Assembly (NCBI RefSeq): GCF_026016325.1
Contig: NZ_CP087203.1
Span: forward strand, 3,596,001 to 3,660,000
From: Pseudomonas sp. B21-056
GTDB lineage: Bacteria > Pseudomonadota > Gammaproteobacteria > Pseudomonadales > Pseudomonadaceae
Direction: 5' to 3'
Length of the DNA: 64,000 nt
Shown here: positions 17,164-26,828 of the stretch, piece after piece
Layout: each line of letters starts with the position of its first letter
Numbering within the stretch: position 1 is the first letter of the stretch
Program-made: the position numbers and the translations under genes
Notes under the pieces: generated by a model
What the model saw: the letters and a program-made list of their open reading frames with translations, nothing else
Databases searched by the model: none
What the model was told of the DNA's origin: nothing

Positions 17164-18135
17164 ATGCACAGCACTGGGCAAACAGAACCGTTTTACACGG
17201 GCCGCCAGGGCTTTGAAGCCTGGCACCACGACCTCGCGGAAAAATGCGGCACATTCCATGCAGAACCACCCACTGGATCCGGCGCCACGAGTTTTACCGG
17301 CGCCATGCAGAACCTGTCGGGCAGTCACCCCGTCCTGGACGGCTCGCGCATTATCAGCAATTGCCGGCATTTGCATCGTGCCCGTCAGGACATTCGCGCC
17401 GACGACAAGGACTTCTACTATCTGGTACTGCAAGTAGGCGGCAGGGCAAAAATGTGCCAGGCCGACAATCAGGCCAGGCTCGGCGCGGGTGACCTGGTAT
17501 TACTGGATATCACTCAGCCATGCGACTTCTACTTCGATGACCTCAGTGACCAGATGTCGCTGATCATCCCGCGACATGCGTTGCAGCAGCGCCTCGGCCA
17601 ACGGCAGCCGTTGTTCAACCAGCCCTTGGGCGCCACCAGTACCCTGGGCAGCATGGCTGGCCTGCTGACACAACGCCTGTTCGATTCCTCGCGGCTGCAA
17701 CCGGAAGAGGCCTTCGCCCTGTTTGATGCCCTACTGGCATTATTGCGTCCCGGTATCAGCACCGCGCCCGAATGCGAAAACCCCGGCGTCCAGGCCCAAA
17801 AGCTCGTCAAGGCAAAAGTACTGATCGAGCAATACCTGCGTGATAGTGAGCTTTCGCCGGAACGCCTGGCCAAGGCCATCGGCACCTCGGTCAGGAACCT
17901 CCACCGGCTGTTTGCCCAGCACGACACCAGCGTCGGACGCTACATCCTCGAGCATCGGCTGCAACGCTGTGCCGAATCCATTGCTCGCGCAGCCCCGCAG
18001 GAGAAAATCACCGCCATTGCCTATGCGTGGGGATTCAACGATGTCAGCCACTTCTCCAAGGCATTCAAGACGCGCTTCGGAGTGTCCCCGCGTGACTATC
18101 GCTACCAGAACGCTGCAACGGTCGCGCAAGGCTGA
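17164..18135 (+). CDS. AraC-family transcriptional regulator
   Basis: A 323-residue activator. Residues 1-200 resemble the AraC-binding-like (FeaR-type) sensing domain, with GDLVLLDITQPCDFYF. The C-terminal 100 residues hold two helix-turn-helix motifs: SPERLAKAIGTSVRNLHRLF and ITAIAYAWGFNDVSHFSKAF, followed by RFGVSPRDYR. It is divergent from the permease-oxidase-porin operon across about 225 bp and probably activates it in response to the amine substrate. The MoaF-like gene follows on the same strand. Confidence 0.92.
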   Translation: MHSTGQTEPFYTGRQGFEAWHHDLAEKCGTFHAEPPTGSGATSFTGAMQNLSGSHPVLDGSRIISNCRHLHRARQDIRADDKDFYYLVLQVGGRAKMCQADNQARLGAGDLVLLDITQPCDFYFDDLSDQMSLIIPRHALQQRLGQRQPLFNQPLGATSTLGSMAGLLTQRLFDSSRLQPEEAFALFDALLALLRPGISTAPECENPGVQAQKLVKAKVLIEQYLRDSELSPERLAKAIGTSVRNLHRLFAQHDTSVGRYILEHRLQRCAESIARAAPQEKITAIAYAWGFNDVSHFSKAFKTRFGVSPRDYRYQNAATVAQG

Positions 18136-18266
18136 CGGGCACCAGTGAGCATGGCGGGAAATCCGGCACTCCTGCACAAGCGATGGCACCCCACGCCAAG
18201 ATTTCCAGGCACCGGCCCTCTAGCATGACCCTTCAATCGGCACTGTCCGTGAATCGAGGAAGCGTT

Positions 18267-19082
18267 GTGAGCTATCAAATCGAACAGGAACTGAAGAACC
18301 AGCCATTCGTACCCCGGGCCCAGTGGCCGACGCTGGAAGAAATGGCTGAGGGCTTCAATGAGTACAAATACCCCGCCACCCTTGCCCTCGTCGGACAAAA
18401 GGCCAATCTGCGCTTTGACAACGGCTGGTTGATCGAGCATCACTTCGTCGATGACCATACGTTGACCTGGACCATCCTTGAAGGCGAAGGCTCCGGCGCC
18501 TCTGAGACGGAAACCTACGAAGCGGTCGAAGTACGTCCGGGTATCTTCTTCGTCGAATTCCTCAAGCCCGAGCATCAGGAGTCAGCCACGCTGGTCTGGA
18601 AATTCGAGACCGGTGATGTGCTGGCCGCGGTTTCCGGCTTCTACGATGAAAAGGATGAAAGACGCACGCGTACCGATTTCGTGACTGCCGTAGTCGATGG
18701 CAAGCCCGGCGGTTCGCCCATTCTCCAGACATCCAGCCTGGTGGGTAAGCGCGTGCTGTACCGCTACAGCGCCGATGACTGGTACGAACACGTCTATTTC
18801 GGTGCGCAAACCATGGCGTGGCACTGTGTGAACGGTGCAGAGAAAGGCATGGGGGATGTCGAGCGTTGCACCTACTTCGATGTGGCGCAGGATCTCCACG
18901 TGTTGTTCTGGACCGAAACAGTCATGCCCGTAGAGTCGGTGGTTGTGGTTGACCTTGCCCGGATGCGCTCGATTGGCCGGTTCTTTTGCTGGGACCCGAA
19001 ACCGGCAAAACTGATCCACTTGACCTTCGGCTCGAAAGCGACCTTGCTGAACGAAACGCGATACCCCGCCTCATTCCAGTAA
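18267..19082 (+). CDS. MoaF-family protein
   Basis: A 271-residue protein. GTG 18267 is chosen because GAGGAAG lies just upstream; ATG 18225 in the same frame is an alternative. The sequence resembles the MoaF family in two halves. The N-terminal half includes ATLALVGQKANLRFDNGW and LEGEGSGASETETYEAV, and the C-terminal half VGKRVLYRYSADDWYEHVYF. The family carries a molybdenum-cofactor name by gene proximity in old work, but it looks like a lipocalin-type small-molecule binding protein, and a catabolic role is equally possible. It follows the AraC gene by about 130 bp. No other molybdenum cofactor genes are in the window. Confidence 0.8.
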   Translation: MSYQIEQELKNQPFVPRAQWPTLEEMAEGFNEYKYPATLALVGQKANLRFDNGWLIEHHFVDDHTLTWTILEGEGSGASETETYEAVEVRPGIFFVEFLKPEHQESATLVWKFETGDVLAAVSGFYDEKDERRTRTDFVTAVVDGKPGGSPILQTSSLVGKRVLYRYSADDWYEHVYFGAQTMAWHCVNGAEKGMGDVERCTYFDVAQDLHVLFWTETVMPVESVVVVDLARMRSIGRFFCWDPKPAKLIHLTFGSKATLLNETRYPASFQ

Positions 19083-19348
19083 TCGACGGACAACGCTACA
19101 GGGGCGCCTGGCTGAATGGCGTACCTGTAGCCGTCCGGCAACAGGCTCTGAATCCGCACGATTGCTTGCAACATTTTCCTTCGTCGATACCCGCTTCGGC
19201 ATTTCGCGCCCTGGCTTTACTGCTCTTGTTGCCCAGTCGGATGTATCGAAGGCTGTACCTGCCTCGTCGAAGTCAGCTAACGTGCTGATTTCGGATAAGA
19301 TAGGCTGCGCATCCATGGTGCGCAGACACAGTCGTAAAGGAAATGTTG

Positions 19349-20917
19349 ATGCTCGGAAGCAAACGGCCGGAGCCAGGGAGCGAAATCCCCGTCGAGGACT
19401 TCTCCCCCCAGGCTGCGCGGCCAGGCGCGGCATTGAGGCTTACCGTCAGTTTCATGCTGGTGGTGGTGATAGCCTTTCTGTCCGTCGAAGGCTGGAGGAC
19501 ATGGCGTGACTACCGTGCGGCGTTTTCGGCCGCCCGCGATTCGGTGACGAACCTGGCGCGGGCGACGGCCCAGCACGCCGAAGACACCATCCGCCAGGTG
19601 GACGTGGTCACCGCGGCACTCAGCGAGCGGGTGGAAGGCGACGGGCTCGAAAACATCGACATTGCGCGCATCCATAAACTGCTGGTGCAGCAATCCGCCA
19701 TCATGCCGCAACTGCACGGGCTGTTCATCTACGGGCCCGATGGGCAATGGGTGGTCACCGACAAGGAAACGACTCCGGAACCTGCCAACAACGCGGACCG
19801 TGACTATTTCCAGTATCACCGCACCCACACCGATCGAAACGTGCGCATCGGCGAGGTCATCAGGAGCCGCTCCACCAACGACCTGATCATTCCCATTTCC
19901 CGACGCCTGAACAACCCCGACGGTTCGTTCGCCGGTGTGCTGCTTGGAACGATCAAGGTCAGTTATTTCGTCGACTACTACGGTGATTTCAAGATCGACG
20001 ACAAGGGCGCCCTGGTCCTGGCCATGCGCAACGGCACCGTTCTGGTACGGCGCCCCTTCGTCGAGACGGTGATCGGCAAGAGTCTGGTCAACAGCGTGAT
20101 CTTCAAGAACTTCCTGCCGACCTCGAACCAGGGCACCGCCGAAGCCCGGGCCGTGATCGACGACACCGAACGCCTGTATGGCTACCGCGCCCTGACCACC
20201 TATCCGTTGGTGGTCGAAGCCGGCCTGTCCCGGGAGTCCATCATCGCGCCCTGGCGGCGTGACCTGCTCAAGACCGGTTTCGTGCTGGTGTTCCTGATCG
20301 TCACCCTCGTCGGCTTCGGCCTCATCGTGCTGAGCCAGTTGCGCTACCGGATGACCATGGAAAAGCAGATCCGTCATGCACACCAGAGCATGCGGGACAT
20401 GGCGCTGACCGACAGCCTGACCGGGCTGGGCAACCGCAGGAAGCTGGACCTTGCCTTGGCCGATGAACTGCGCTTGGCCAGGCGCCAGGGCTCTTCCCTG
20501 GCGCTGATCATGCTCGATGTCGATTATTTCAAGCGTTTCAACGACAAGTACGGCCACGCCGCCGGGGATGAGTGCCTGCGTGGGATTGCCGGTGCGATCC
20601 AGGACGCGGTCAAACGGCCGGGGGACCTGGCGGTCAGGTACGGCGGCGAAGAGTTCACCGTCCTGCTGCCCAATACCGACGGCACGGGTGCGACCAAGAT
20701 CGCGCAGGATATCCTCGACGCCATCAGGGCGCTGGACATCGAACACGCTGATCATCCGTTGGGAATCGTCACGGCCAGCGCCGGCATCACCACCAGCCAG
20801 CCGGGCACCATGGACGTGACGCCCGCCATGCTGATCAAGGCCGCCGACGCCTTTTTGTACCTGGCCAAGAACACCGGGCGAAACCGCTGGTGCAGCGCCA
20901 GCGCGACGTCGGGCTGA
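19349..20917 (+). CDS. Diguanylate cyclase with periplasmic Cache-type sensor
   Basis: About 522 residues. ATG 19349 has AAAGGA seven bases upstream; ATG 19343 is an alternative. One membrane helix (LTVSFMLVVVIAFLSVEGW) is followed by a periplasmic double-Cache-like sensor of about 240 residues and a second helix (FVLVFLIVTLVGFGLIVL). A C-terminal GGDEF domain comes last. The active-site loop is RYGGEEF near residue 432. An RPGD inhibitory site lies five residues before it, so product inhibition by c-di-GMP is expected. There is no EAL domain. The gene stands alone. It would convert two GTP to c-di-GMP in response to an external signal, influencing biofilm and motility. Confidence 0.93.
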   Translation: MLGSKRPEPGSEIPVEDFSPQAARPGAALRLTVSFMLVVVIAFLSVEGWRTWRDYRAAFSAARDSVTNLARATAQHAEDTIRQVDVVTAALSERVEGDGLENIDIARIHKLLVQQSAIMPQLHGLFIYGPDGQWVVTDKETTPEPANNADRDYFQYHRTHTDRNVRIGEVIRSRSTNDLIIPISRRLNNPDGSFAGVLLGTIKVSYFVDYYGDFKIDDKGALVLAMRNGTVLVRRPFVETVIGKSLVNSVIFKNFLPTSNQGTAEARAVIDDTERLYGYRALTTYPLVVEAGLSRESIIAPWRRDLLKTGFVLVFLIVTLVGFGLIVLSQLRYRMTMEKQIRHAHQSMRDMALTDSLTGLGNRRKLDLALADELRLARRQGSSLALIMLDVDYFKRFNDKYGHAAGDECLRGIAGAIQDAVKRPGDLAVRYGGEEFTVLLPNTDGTGATKIAQDILDAIRALDIEHADHPLGIVTASAGITTSQPGTMDVTPAMLIKAADAFLYLAKNTGRNRWCSASATSG

Positions 20918-21035
20918 TCTGCCCGGACAGCCGCGCATCGGTCCGGAACGTGCAAATCCAAGTCCACAGGTGCCGGCGAGGCGCCTGGCGGCTACAATGG
21001 TCGCTTCGACCGTGACCAGCCTGACTAAAAAACAC

Positions 21036-23036
21036 ATGTCCTTGCCCAAACATCATCTGGAATTGCTCAGCCCTGCCCGCGACGTGACCATCGCCCGCGA
21101 GGCCATCCTGCATGGCGCCGACGCCGTGTACATCGGTGGCCCGAGTTTCGGCGCGCGTCACAACGCCTGCAACGAGGTGGCCGATATCGCCCGGCTGGTG
21201 GAGTTCGCCCATCGTTACCACGCCCGGGTGTTCACCACGATCAACACCATTTTGCATGACAACGAGCTGGAGCCGGCCCGCCAGTTGATCCACCAGCTGT
21301 ACGATGCGGGTGTCGACGCGTTGATCGTCCAGGACCTGGGGGTGATGGAACTGGACATTCCGCCGATCGAGCTGCACGCCAGTACCCAGACCGATATCCG
21401 GACCCTGGCCCGGGCCAGGTTCCTCGATCAGGCCGGTTTTTCGCAACTGGTGCTGGCCCGCGAGCTGAACCTGCAGGAAATCCGCGCCATCGCCGACGAA
21501 ACCGATGCTGCCATCGAATTCTTCATCCACGGCGCGCTGTGCGTGGCGTTCTCCGGCCAGTGCAATATCTCCCACGCCCAGAACGGTCGCAGTGCCAACC
21601 GCGGCGACTGCTCCCAGGCCTGTCGGCTGCCCTACACCCTCAAGGACGACCAGGGTCGGGTCGTCGCCTACGAAAAGCACCTGTTGTCGATGAAAGACAA
21701 CAACCAGAGCGCCAACATCCGCGCCCTGGTGGAGGCCGGTGTGCGCTCGTTCAAGATCGAAGGGCGCTACAAGGACATGGGCTATGTGAAAAACATCACC
21801 GCCTACTACCGCCAGCGCCTGGACGATGTGCTCGAAGACCGTCCGGACCTGGCCCGTGCATCCAGCGGCCGTACCGCGCATTTCTTCGTGCCCGACCCGG
21901 ACAAGACCTTCCACCGGGGCAGCACCGACTACTTCGTCAGCGAGCGCAAGATCGACATCGGCGCCTTCGACTCACCGACCTTCACCGGCGTGCCGGTGGG
22001 CGTGGTGGAAAAGGTCGGCAAGCGCGACCTGCAAGTCGTGACCTTTGACCCGCTGTCCAACGGCGATGGCCTCAACGTGCTGGTCAAGCGTGAAGTGGTG
22101 GGCTTCCGGGCCAACATCGCCGAGCCCAAGGGCGAGTTCGAAGAAGACGGCCAGAAGCGTTATCGCTACCGGGTCGAGCCCAATGAGATGCCGGCCGGCA
22201 TGTACCAGTTGCGCCCCAACCATCCGTTGAGCCGCAACCTGGACCATAACTGGCAGCAAGCGCTGCTCAAGACCTCATCCGAGCGCCGTGTCGGCCTGGC
22301 CTGGGTCGCGCGCCTGCGCGAAGAGCGCCTGGAACTGACCGCCACCAGTGAAGAAGGTATCAGCGCCAGCGTCGGCCTGGACGGACCGTTCGGCGTGGCC
22401 AACAAACCGGACCAGGCCCTGGAGCAATTGCACGACCTGCTCGGTCAGTTGGGTACCACCGAATACCACGCCACCGCCATCCAGCTAGATGCGCCCCAGG
22501 CGTTCTTCATTCCCAACTCGCAGCTCAAGGCGCTGCGCCGCGAAGCCATCGAAGCCCTGACCGCCGCCCGCGTAGCCGCTCACCCTCGCGGTGGCCGCAA
22601 GGCCGAGACCAGTCCGCCACCGGTCTACCCGGAGTCGCACCTGTCGTTCCTGGCCAACGTCTACAACCAAAAGGCCCGGGACTTCTATCATCGCCATGGC
22701 GTCAAGCTGATCGACGCAGCGTTCGAGGCGCACGAAGAAACCGGTGAAGTGCCGGTGATGATCACCAAGCACTGCCTGCGCTTCTCGTTCAACCTCTGCC
22801 CCAAGCAGGCCAAGGGCGTGACGGGTGTACGCACCAAGGTCGCCCCGATGCAGCTCATCCATGGGGATGAAGTGCTGACGCTGAAGTTCGACTGCAAACC
22901 CTGCGAAATGCACGTGGTCGGCAAGATCAAGGGCCACATCCTCGACCTGCCGTTGCCGGGCAGCACGGCGCAGTCAGTGGTCGGTCACATCAGCCCTGAA
23001 GACCTGCTCAAGACCATCCCCCGCGCACCGCATTGA
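21036..23036 (+). CDS. rlhA: U32-family protein, probable 23S rRNA cytidine hydroxylation factor RlhA
   Basis: A 666-residue protein from ATG 21036 (MSLPKHHLELLSPARDVTIA). The U32 signature (FFIHGALCVAFSGQCNIS, then NRGDCSQACRLPY) has the conserved cysteines. The length and the long C-terminal extension (DUF3656-type) match E. coli YdcP/RlhA rather than the shorter TrhP/YegQ. RlhA is needed for 5-hydroxycytidine at position 2501 of 23S rRNA. Further cysteines near the C-terminus (NLCPKQ, CKPCEM) probably help bind an iron-sulfur cluster or metal. 'Peptidase U32' is a historical name. It stands alone, with REP elements downstream. Confidence 0.82.
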   Translation: MSLPKHHLELLSPARDVTIAREAILHGADAVYIGGPSFGARHNACNEVADIARLVEFAHRYHARVFTTINTILHDNELEPARQLIHQLYDAGVDALIVQDLGVMELDIPPIELHASTQTDIRTLARARFLDQAGFSQLVLARELNLQEIRAIADETDAAIEFFIHGALCVAFSGQCNISHAQNGRSANRGDCSQACRLPYTLKDDQGRVVAYEKHLLSMKDNNQSANIRALVEAGVRSFKIEGRYKDMGYVKNITAYYRQRLDDVLEDRPDLARASSGRTAHFFVPDPDKTFHRGSTDYFVSERKIDIGAFDSPTFTGVPVGVVEKVGKRDLQVVTFDPLSNGDGLNVLVKREVVGFRANIAEPKGEFEEDGQKRYRYRVEPNEMPAGMYQLRPNHPLSRNLDHNWQQALLKTSSERRVGLAWVARLREERLELTATSEEGISASVGLDGPFGVANKPDQALEQLHDLLGQLGTTEYHATAIQLDAPQAFFIPNSQLKALRREAIEALTAARVAAHPRGGRKAETSPPPVYPESHLSFLANVYNQKARDFYHRHGVKLIDAAFEAHEETGEVPVMITKHCLRFSFNLCPKQAKGVTGVRTKVAPMQLIHGDEVLTLKFDCKPCEMHVVGKIKGHILDLPLPGSTAQSVVGHISPEDLLKTIPRAPH

Positions 23037-23055
23037 GTCACCGCTACACCCTCTT

Positions 23056-23211
23056 TGTGTGGGAGCTTGCTCCCACAGTGGTTCTCGGATGTACGCGACA
23101 TTTGGATACGCCACCTGACCTGTGGGAGCGAGCCTGCTCGCGATAGCGGTGGGTCAGCTTGGGATGATGTTGGATGTGCCGACGTCATCGCGAGCAGGCT
23201 CGCTCCCACAT
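23056..23211. repeat. REP singlet and REP doublet
   Basis: A short palindrome GTGGGAGCTTGCTCCCAC lies at 23059-23076. A full inverted doublet follows (TGTGGGAGCGAGCCTGCTCG at 23120 and its inverse ending at 23210). They occupy the gap between rlhA and the dipeptidase gene. Confidence 0.88.
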
Positions 23212-23374
23212 GGGCTGCCTACCCTTGTTTTTCATTTCTGCGCCGTTTTTGCTTGAGTGTGCGACAAATCCACCGCATAGACTCCCCGCCAGTTCACTTG
23301 CAATGTTAGGTTGCGTAGTTGTTTCGCCAATGAAACATCTTCCTCCAACTCCCTGCAAAGGAATGCCCCCTGTA

Positions 23375-25114
23375 ATGGACTTCTCGCTCAAGCACCTGGC
23401 TGTGACCACCCTGCTGCTGTCCAGCTTCGCAACGTTCTCTGCGCCAGCACTCGCCAATATCACCGCGCAGCAGAGCGCGACCCTGGTCAAGACCCTCGCT
23501 GACACGTCGGTCACCGACTTCAGGCAATTCCTCGGCAGCGTGGCCAAGAGCGACCTGGCCAAGACCGCTGACCTGGGCCCGGCCATCAGTGCTTTTCTCG
23601 ACAACAAGACCTTATCGGCTGAACAGCAGAATGAAATCCATCGCCTGCTGGGCATCTATGCACGGGTGAAGTACGGCAACGCGGCCACCAAAACCCTGAA
23701 GGAACTGGTGGCGATCCCGACCTTCCGCAAGGACGGCGTAGCCCAGCACGAGAATCCCGAATTCCTCAAGATCGCCGACAAGATCAAGAGCCTCGCCCAG
23801 GCCTTCAACCTGAACTTCCGCAACATCGACAACCGTGTCTATGAGATTTCCCTGGAAGGCAGTGGCGACGAAGTCGTGGGTATCCACGCCCATGCCGATG
23901 TGGTGCCGGTGACGCCGGAAAACTGGGTGCTGAAGGACGGCACGCGGCTCGATCCGTTCAAAGTCACCCTGGTGGGCGACCGCATGTACGGCCGGGGCAC
24001 CGAGGATGACAAGAACGGCATCGTCGTGGCGCTCTATGCCATGAAGATCATCAAGGAAGAGAAGCTGCCGCTGGCGCGGAATTTCAAGCTGCTGGTGGAC
24101 ACCACCGAGGAAACCACCGGTGACGCGATCCCCTACTACTTCGAGCACAACCCGACGCCCAACTACAATCTGGCGCTGGATGGCGGCTATCCGGTGGTGA
24201 TTGCCGAAAAAGGCTACGGCACGGTCATGGCGAACTTTGCCCGTCGCCCCGCGCAGGGCAAGGGCGCCGAGATCACGGCGCTGACCGGCGGCCTGGCGAC
24301 CAACCAGATTCCATCGACATCGGTTGCCACCTTCGTCACTGACAAACCCGCCGAACTGGCCGCCAGCCTGCTCAAGGCCGGTACCGAGTATGCCAAGCAC
24401 AATGGCGGCAACTTCGAAGTCACCAGCAAGGTCGTCGGCAAGGACGTCCAACTGACCTTTACCGGCGTTTCCGCTCACTCTTCCGAGCCCGAGTCAGGCG
24501 TCAACCCGGTGGCGCGGATGCTGGTCTTCATCAACGGCCTCGACGGCAAGGTCGCACTCAAGCACAACCACATCACCGACGCTGCCCGCTACGCCACCGA
24601 CAACTGGGGCCTGGACTACCTGGGCAAGCAATTGGGGATTGGCTTCTCCGATGCCTTCATGGGCCCGCTCACCGCGTCCCTGACCTATGTCGGCATGGAT
24701 GAGAAGACCTTCAAGCTCGCCGTCAACCTGCGGGTGCCGGTCGGCAAGTCCACCGACGCGCTCAAGACTGACATTGCCGATAAGCTGGCGGCCTGGAGCA
24801 AGAAGTCCCACGTAGCGGTGGCTTTCGACTATTCCATCGACGAGCCGATGTACCGCAACCCCGAAGGTGAATGGGTCAAGGCGCTGCAGGCCGTGGCCAC
24901 CGAAAACCTGGGCATGGAGCACAAGTACGGCACCTCCGCGGGCGCCACTTCGGTCCACGACCTGCCCAACGGCGTGCAATTCGGCCTGGCGATGCCCGAC
25001 GTCAAGTACACCGGTCATAACGACAACGAGTTCAAGACGGTCGAGCAGTTCATGCTGGACCTGCAGATCGTGACCGAGATGATGGGGCGGATTGGGCAGA
25101 TGCCGAAGCTCTGA
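23375..25114 (+). CDS. M20-family dipeptidase with signal peptide
   Basis: A 579-residue protein. ATG 23375 is preferred because it opens a signal peptide (MDFSLKHLAVTTLLLSSF, cleavage near SAPALA); AAAGGA lies upstream, and ATG 23363 is an alternative. The M20 metallopeptidase signatures of PepV-like dipeptidases are present: GIHAHADVVPV (metal His and catalytic Asp), YGRGTEDDKNGIV and DTTEETTGD. A dimerisation lid domain with TGVSAHSSEPESGVNPVA follows. It is expected to hydrolyse dipeptides in the periplasm with two zinc ions. It stands alone, and the longer upstream frame only translates REP DNA. Confidence 0.9.
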   Translation: MDFSLKHLAVTTLLLSSFATFSAPALANITAQQSATLVKTLADTSVTDFRQFLGSVAKSDLAKTADLGPAISAFLDNKTLSAEQQNEIHRLLGIYARVKYGNAATKTLKELVAIPTFRKDGVAQHENPEFLKIADKIKSLAQAFNLNFRNIDNRVYEISLEGSGDEVVGIHAHADVVPVTPENWVLKDGTRLDPFKVTLVGDRMYGRGTEDDKNGIVVALYAMKIIKEEKLPLARNFKLLVDTTEETTGDAIPYYFEHNPTPNYNLALDGGYPVVIAEKGYGTVMANFARRPAQGKGAEITALTGGLATNQIPSTSVATFVTDKPAELAASLLKAGTEYAKHNGGNFEVTSKVVGKDVQLTFTGVSAHSSEPESGVNPVARMLVFINGLDGKVALKHNHITDAARYATDNWGLDYLGKQLGIGFSDAFMGPLTASLTYVGMDEKTFKLAVNLRVPVGKSTDALKTDIADKLAAWSKKSHVAVAFDYSIDEPMYRNPEGEWVKALQAVATENLGMEHKYGTSAGATSVHDLPNGVQFGLAMPDVKYTGHNDNEFKTVEQFMLDLQIVTEMMGRIGQMPKL

Positions 25115-25181
25115 GTACACCCGATCCACTGTGGCAAGGTAGCTTGCTGCCTCGCCACAGTTCTGGTTACTCCTTCAGGTT

Positions 25182-26660
25182 TCAGTGCAAACCATAGGAA
25201 TAGATACCCCCATCGTTATTGTCATACCCGTTGCCTTTGGCCCAGATCACCCGATCCTCGCTGGGTTGGAAGCCGAGGATGCCCAGGTAGCCGTCGATGG
25301 CGAGACGCTGCCAGGAGTGCCCCCAATCCGTGGAATAAAACACCCCATTCGCGGAAATGCTCGCGTCGGACCACCAGTAGAGCCAACGCGGTGGCCGGTG
25401 TTCGCTGGAGGTGTTGATCAACAGGCTGTTCTGCCCCAGATAGAAGTTCCCCTCGCGCAGCCGGGTATCCGATGCCAGCGGGTCGAATACGCTGGGAAGA
25501 TCACTCAAGGGACGCCAGCTCAGTGCCTTGGTATCCAGTTCGGCGACAACATCCTGCCCATGGTCACCCTGGTCGATAAGACCCACCACCCGCCCGGCGT
25601 CGTTGTGCGCCAGCGCGTCGATAAACAGGCTGTCGTCACGCTGCACATCCACCACTTGCCACAGCGCCGCCTTGCGTTGCAACTGGGCCCGGGTCGTGAC
25701 GTTGAAAGCGACATTGTCGCCTTCGCCGTCGGGGTTGCTGCCCCAGAAACGCTGGGACACCCAGATATAGGCCCGCTGCGCATCCAATTGGATGACATGG
25801 GTGCGCGTCTCACCATAGGTACCGTCGCCGGTGCGCCATTGTGTAACGTCGGGGCGCTTGACCTGCACATACTCGGCGGTCACCAGCAGCGACTCCGCCG
25901 CGACGATCGGCGTGCTGTTCATACCCCGGTTGGCGGAGTAGTAAACCCCGGTGGAAATCGCCCCTGGGGTGTCTTCGTCACTCTCCTCGTCAACGCCGCT
26001 CGGCTTACCCCAGGCCCAGACCTCATCCGAGCCATGGAAATAGGGCTCGAGGTTCCAGGCCAACTGATCGGCTTCGGGAAACCAACCGTTGGCCAGCCAG
26101 GTCCAGCGCTTGCCTTGATCATCACTGCGAAACACCACCGTCTGGCCGACACCATCGGGGGATGCGGCTTCAGGCCGGTCGAGCCCGGTGAGCAGGAAGA
26201 CACTGGACCCGTCGGGGCTGGCAACCAGGCAGGCCGCGGCGCTGACATGGGCCACGAGCTGGAATCGACCCTGGGCGTCCAGCCGGGAGATGAAAGACGT
26301 TTCCTTTCCACCACCGGATAGGAGGCCGGCAAAGGTACCGGAACCTTCCGGCTCCAGATCTTCATCCCGCTTGCCATACGCCACCGTATCCAGGTCCACG
26401 CTATCGGCAGCGGCTTCGAGCTGCCCGGCCTCCCCCTCCATGCGTGCCACCAGCCAGGTGCCCTGCGGGGTCGCCACCACCCCCGTACAATACTGGGTCG
26501 CAGCCCGTTGCCGGGTATCCTGCACGGCCCCCACCTGCTGCTGATCGGGGCTGGCGCCGCCCCACTCCAGCTTGGCACGGGTAATCATCCACATGTACCA
26601 AAGGCCTGCGCATACAGTAATTGCGACAAACAAGGTAGTGAACAGCTTTGATCGAGGCAT
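25182..26660 (-). CDS. Membrane-anchored BNR/sialidase-like repeat protein of unknown function
   Basis: About 492 residues if started at ATG 26660, which places a positive stretch before a membrane anchor (MPRSKLFTTLFVAITVCAGL). ATG 26702 and 26711 are also possible, and none has a clear ribosome-binding site. The rest looks periplasmic and contains Asp-box-like turns: FRSDDQGKRWTWL, YYSANRGMNS and FYSTDWGHSWQRL, as in sialidase/BNR propellers. I recognise no catalytic residues. It lies alone between the dipeptidase and UvrA-like genes, and I know no function for it. Confidence 0.75.
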   Translation of the reverse strand: MPRSKLFTTLFVAITVCAGLWYMWMITRAKLEWGGASPDQQQVGAVQDTRQRAATQYCTGVVATPQGTWLVARMEGEAGQLEAAADSVDLDTVAYGKRDEDLEPEGSGTFAGLLSGGGKETSFISRLDAQGRFQLVAHVSAAACLVASPDGSSVFLLTGLDRPEAASPDGVGQTVVFRSDDQGKRWTWLANGWFPEADQLAWNLEPYFHGSDEVWAWGKPSGVDEESDEDTPGAISTGVYYSANRGMNSTPIVAAESLLVTAEYVQVKRPDVTQWRTGDGTYGETRTHVIQLDAQRAYIWVSQRFWGSNPDGEGDNVAFNVTTRAQLQRKAALWQVVDVQRDDSLFIDALAHNDAGRVVGLIDQGDHGQDVVAELDTKALSWRPLSDLPSVFDPLASDTRLREGNFYLGQNSLLINTSSEHRPPRWLYWWSDASISANGVFYSTDWGHSWQRLAIDGYLGILGFQPSEDRVIWAKGNGYDNNDGGIYSYGLH

Positions 26661-26828
26661 GAAAGGTCCATATCCATGGGAAAACTGAGAAGCTTTTCTC
26701 ATTTCTTTCATCGGTAGTAAATTTTAATCGCACCAAAACGATGGAACCCGGTCGCATGTTCTTCATTGCTGTGACTCAGGTGGCATTCCGAGGCCGCCAG
26801 GTGCGCACTGAACCACAAGGAACACCCG

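Noticed and set aside
23174..23374. N-terminal extension of the dipeptidase frame
   Set aside because: It translates REP DNA (REQARSHMG). The signal peptide starts at 23375.
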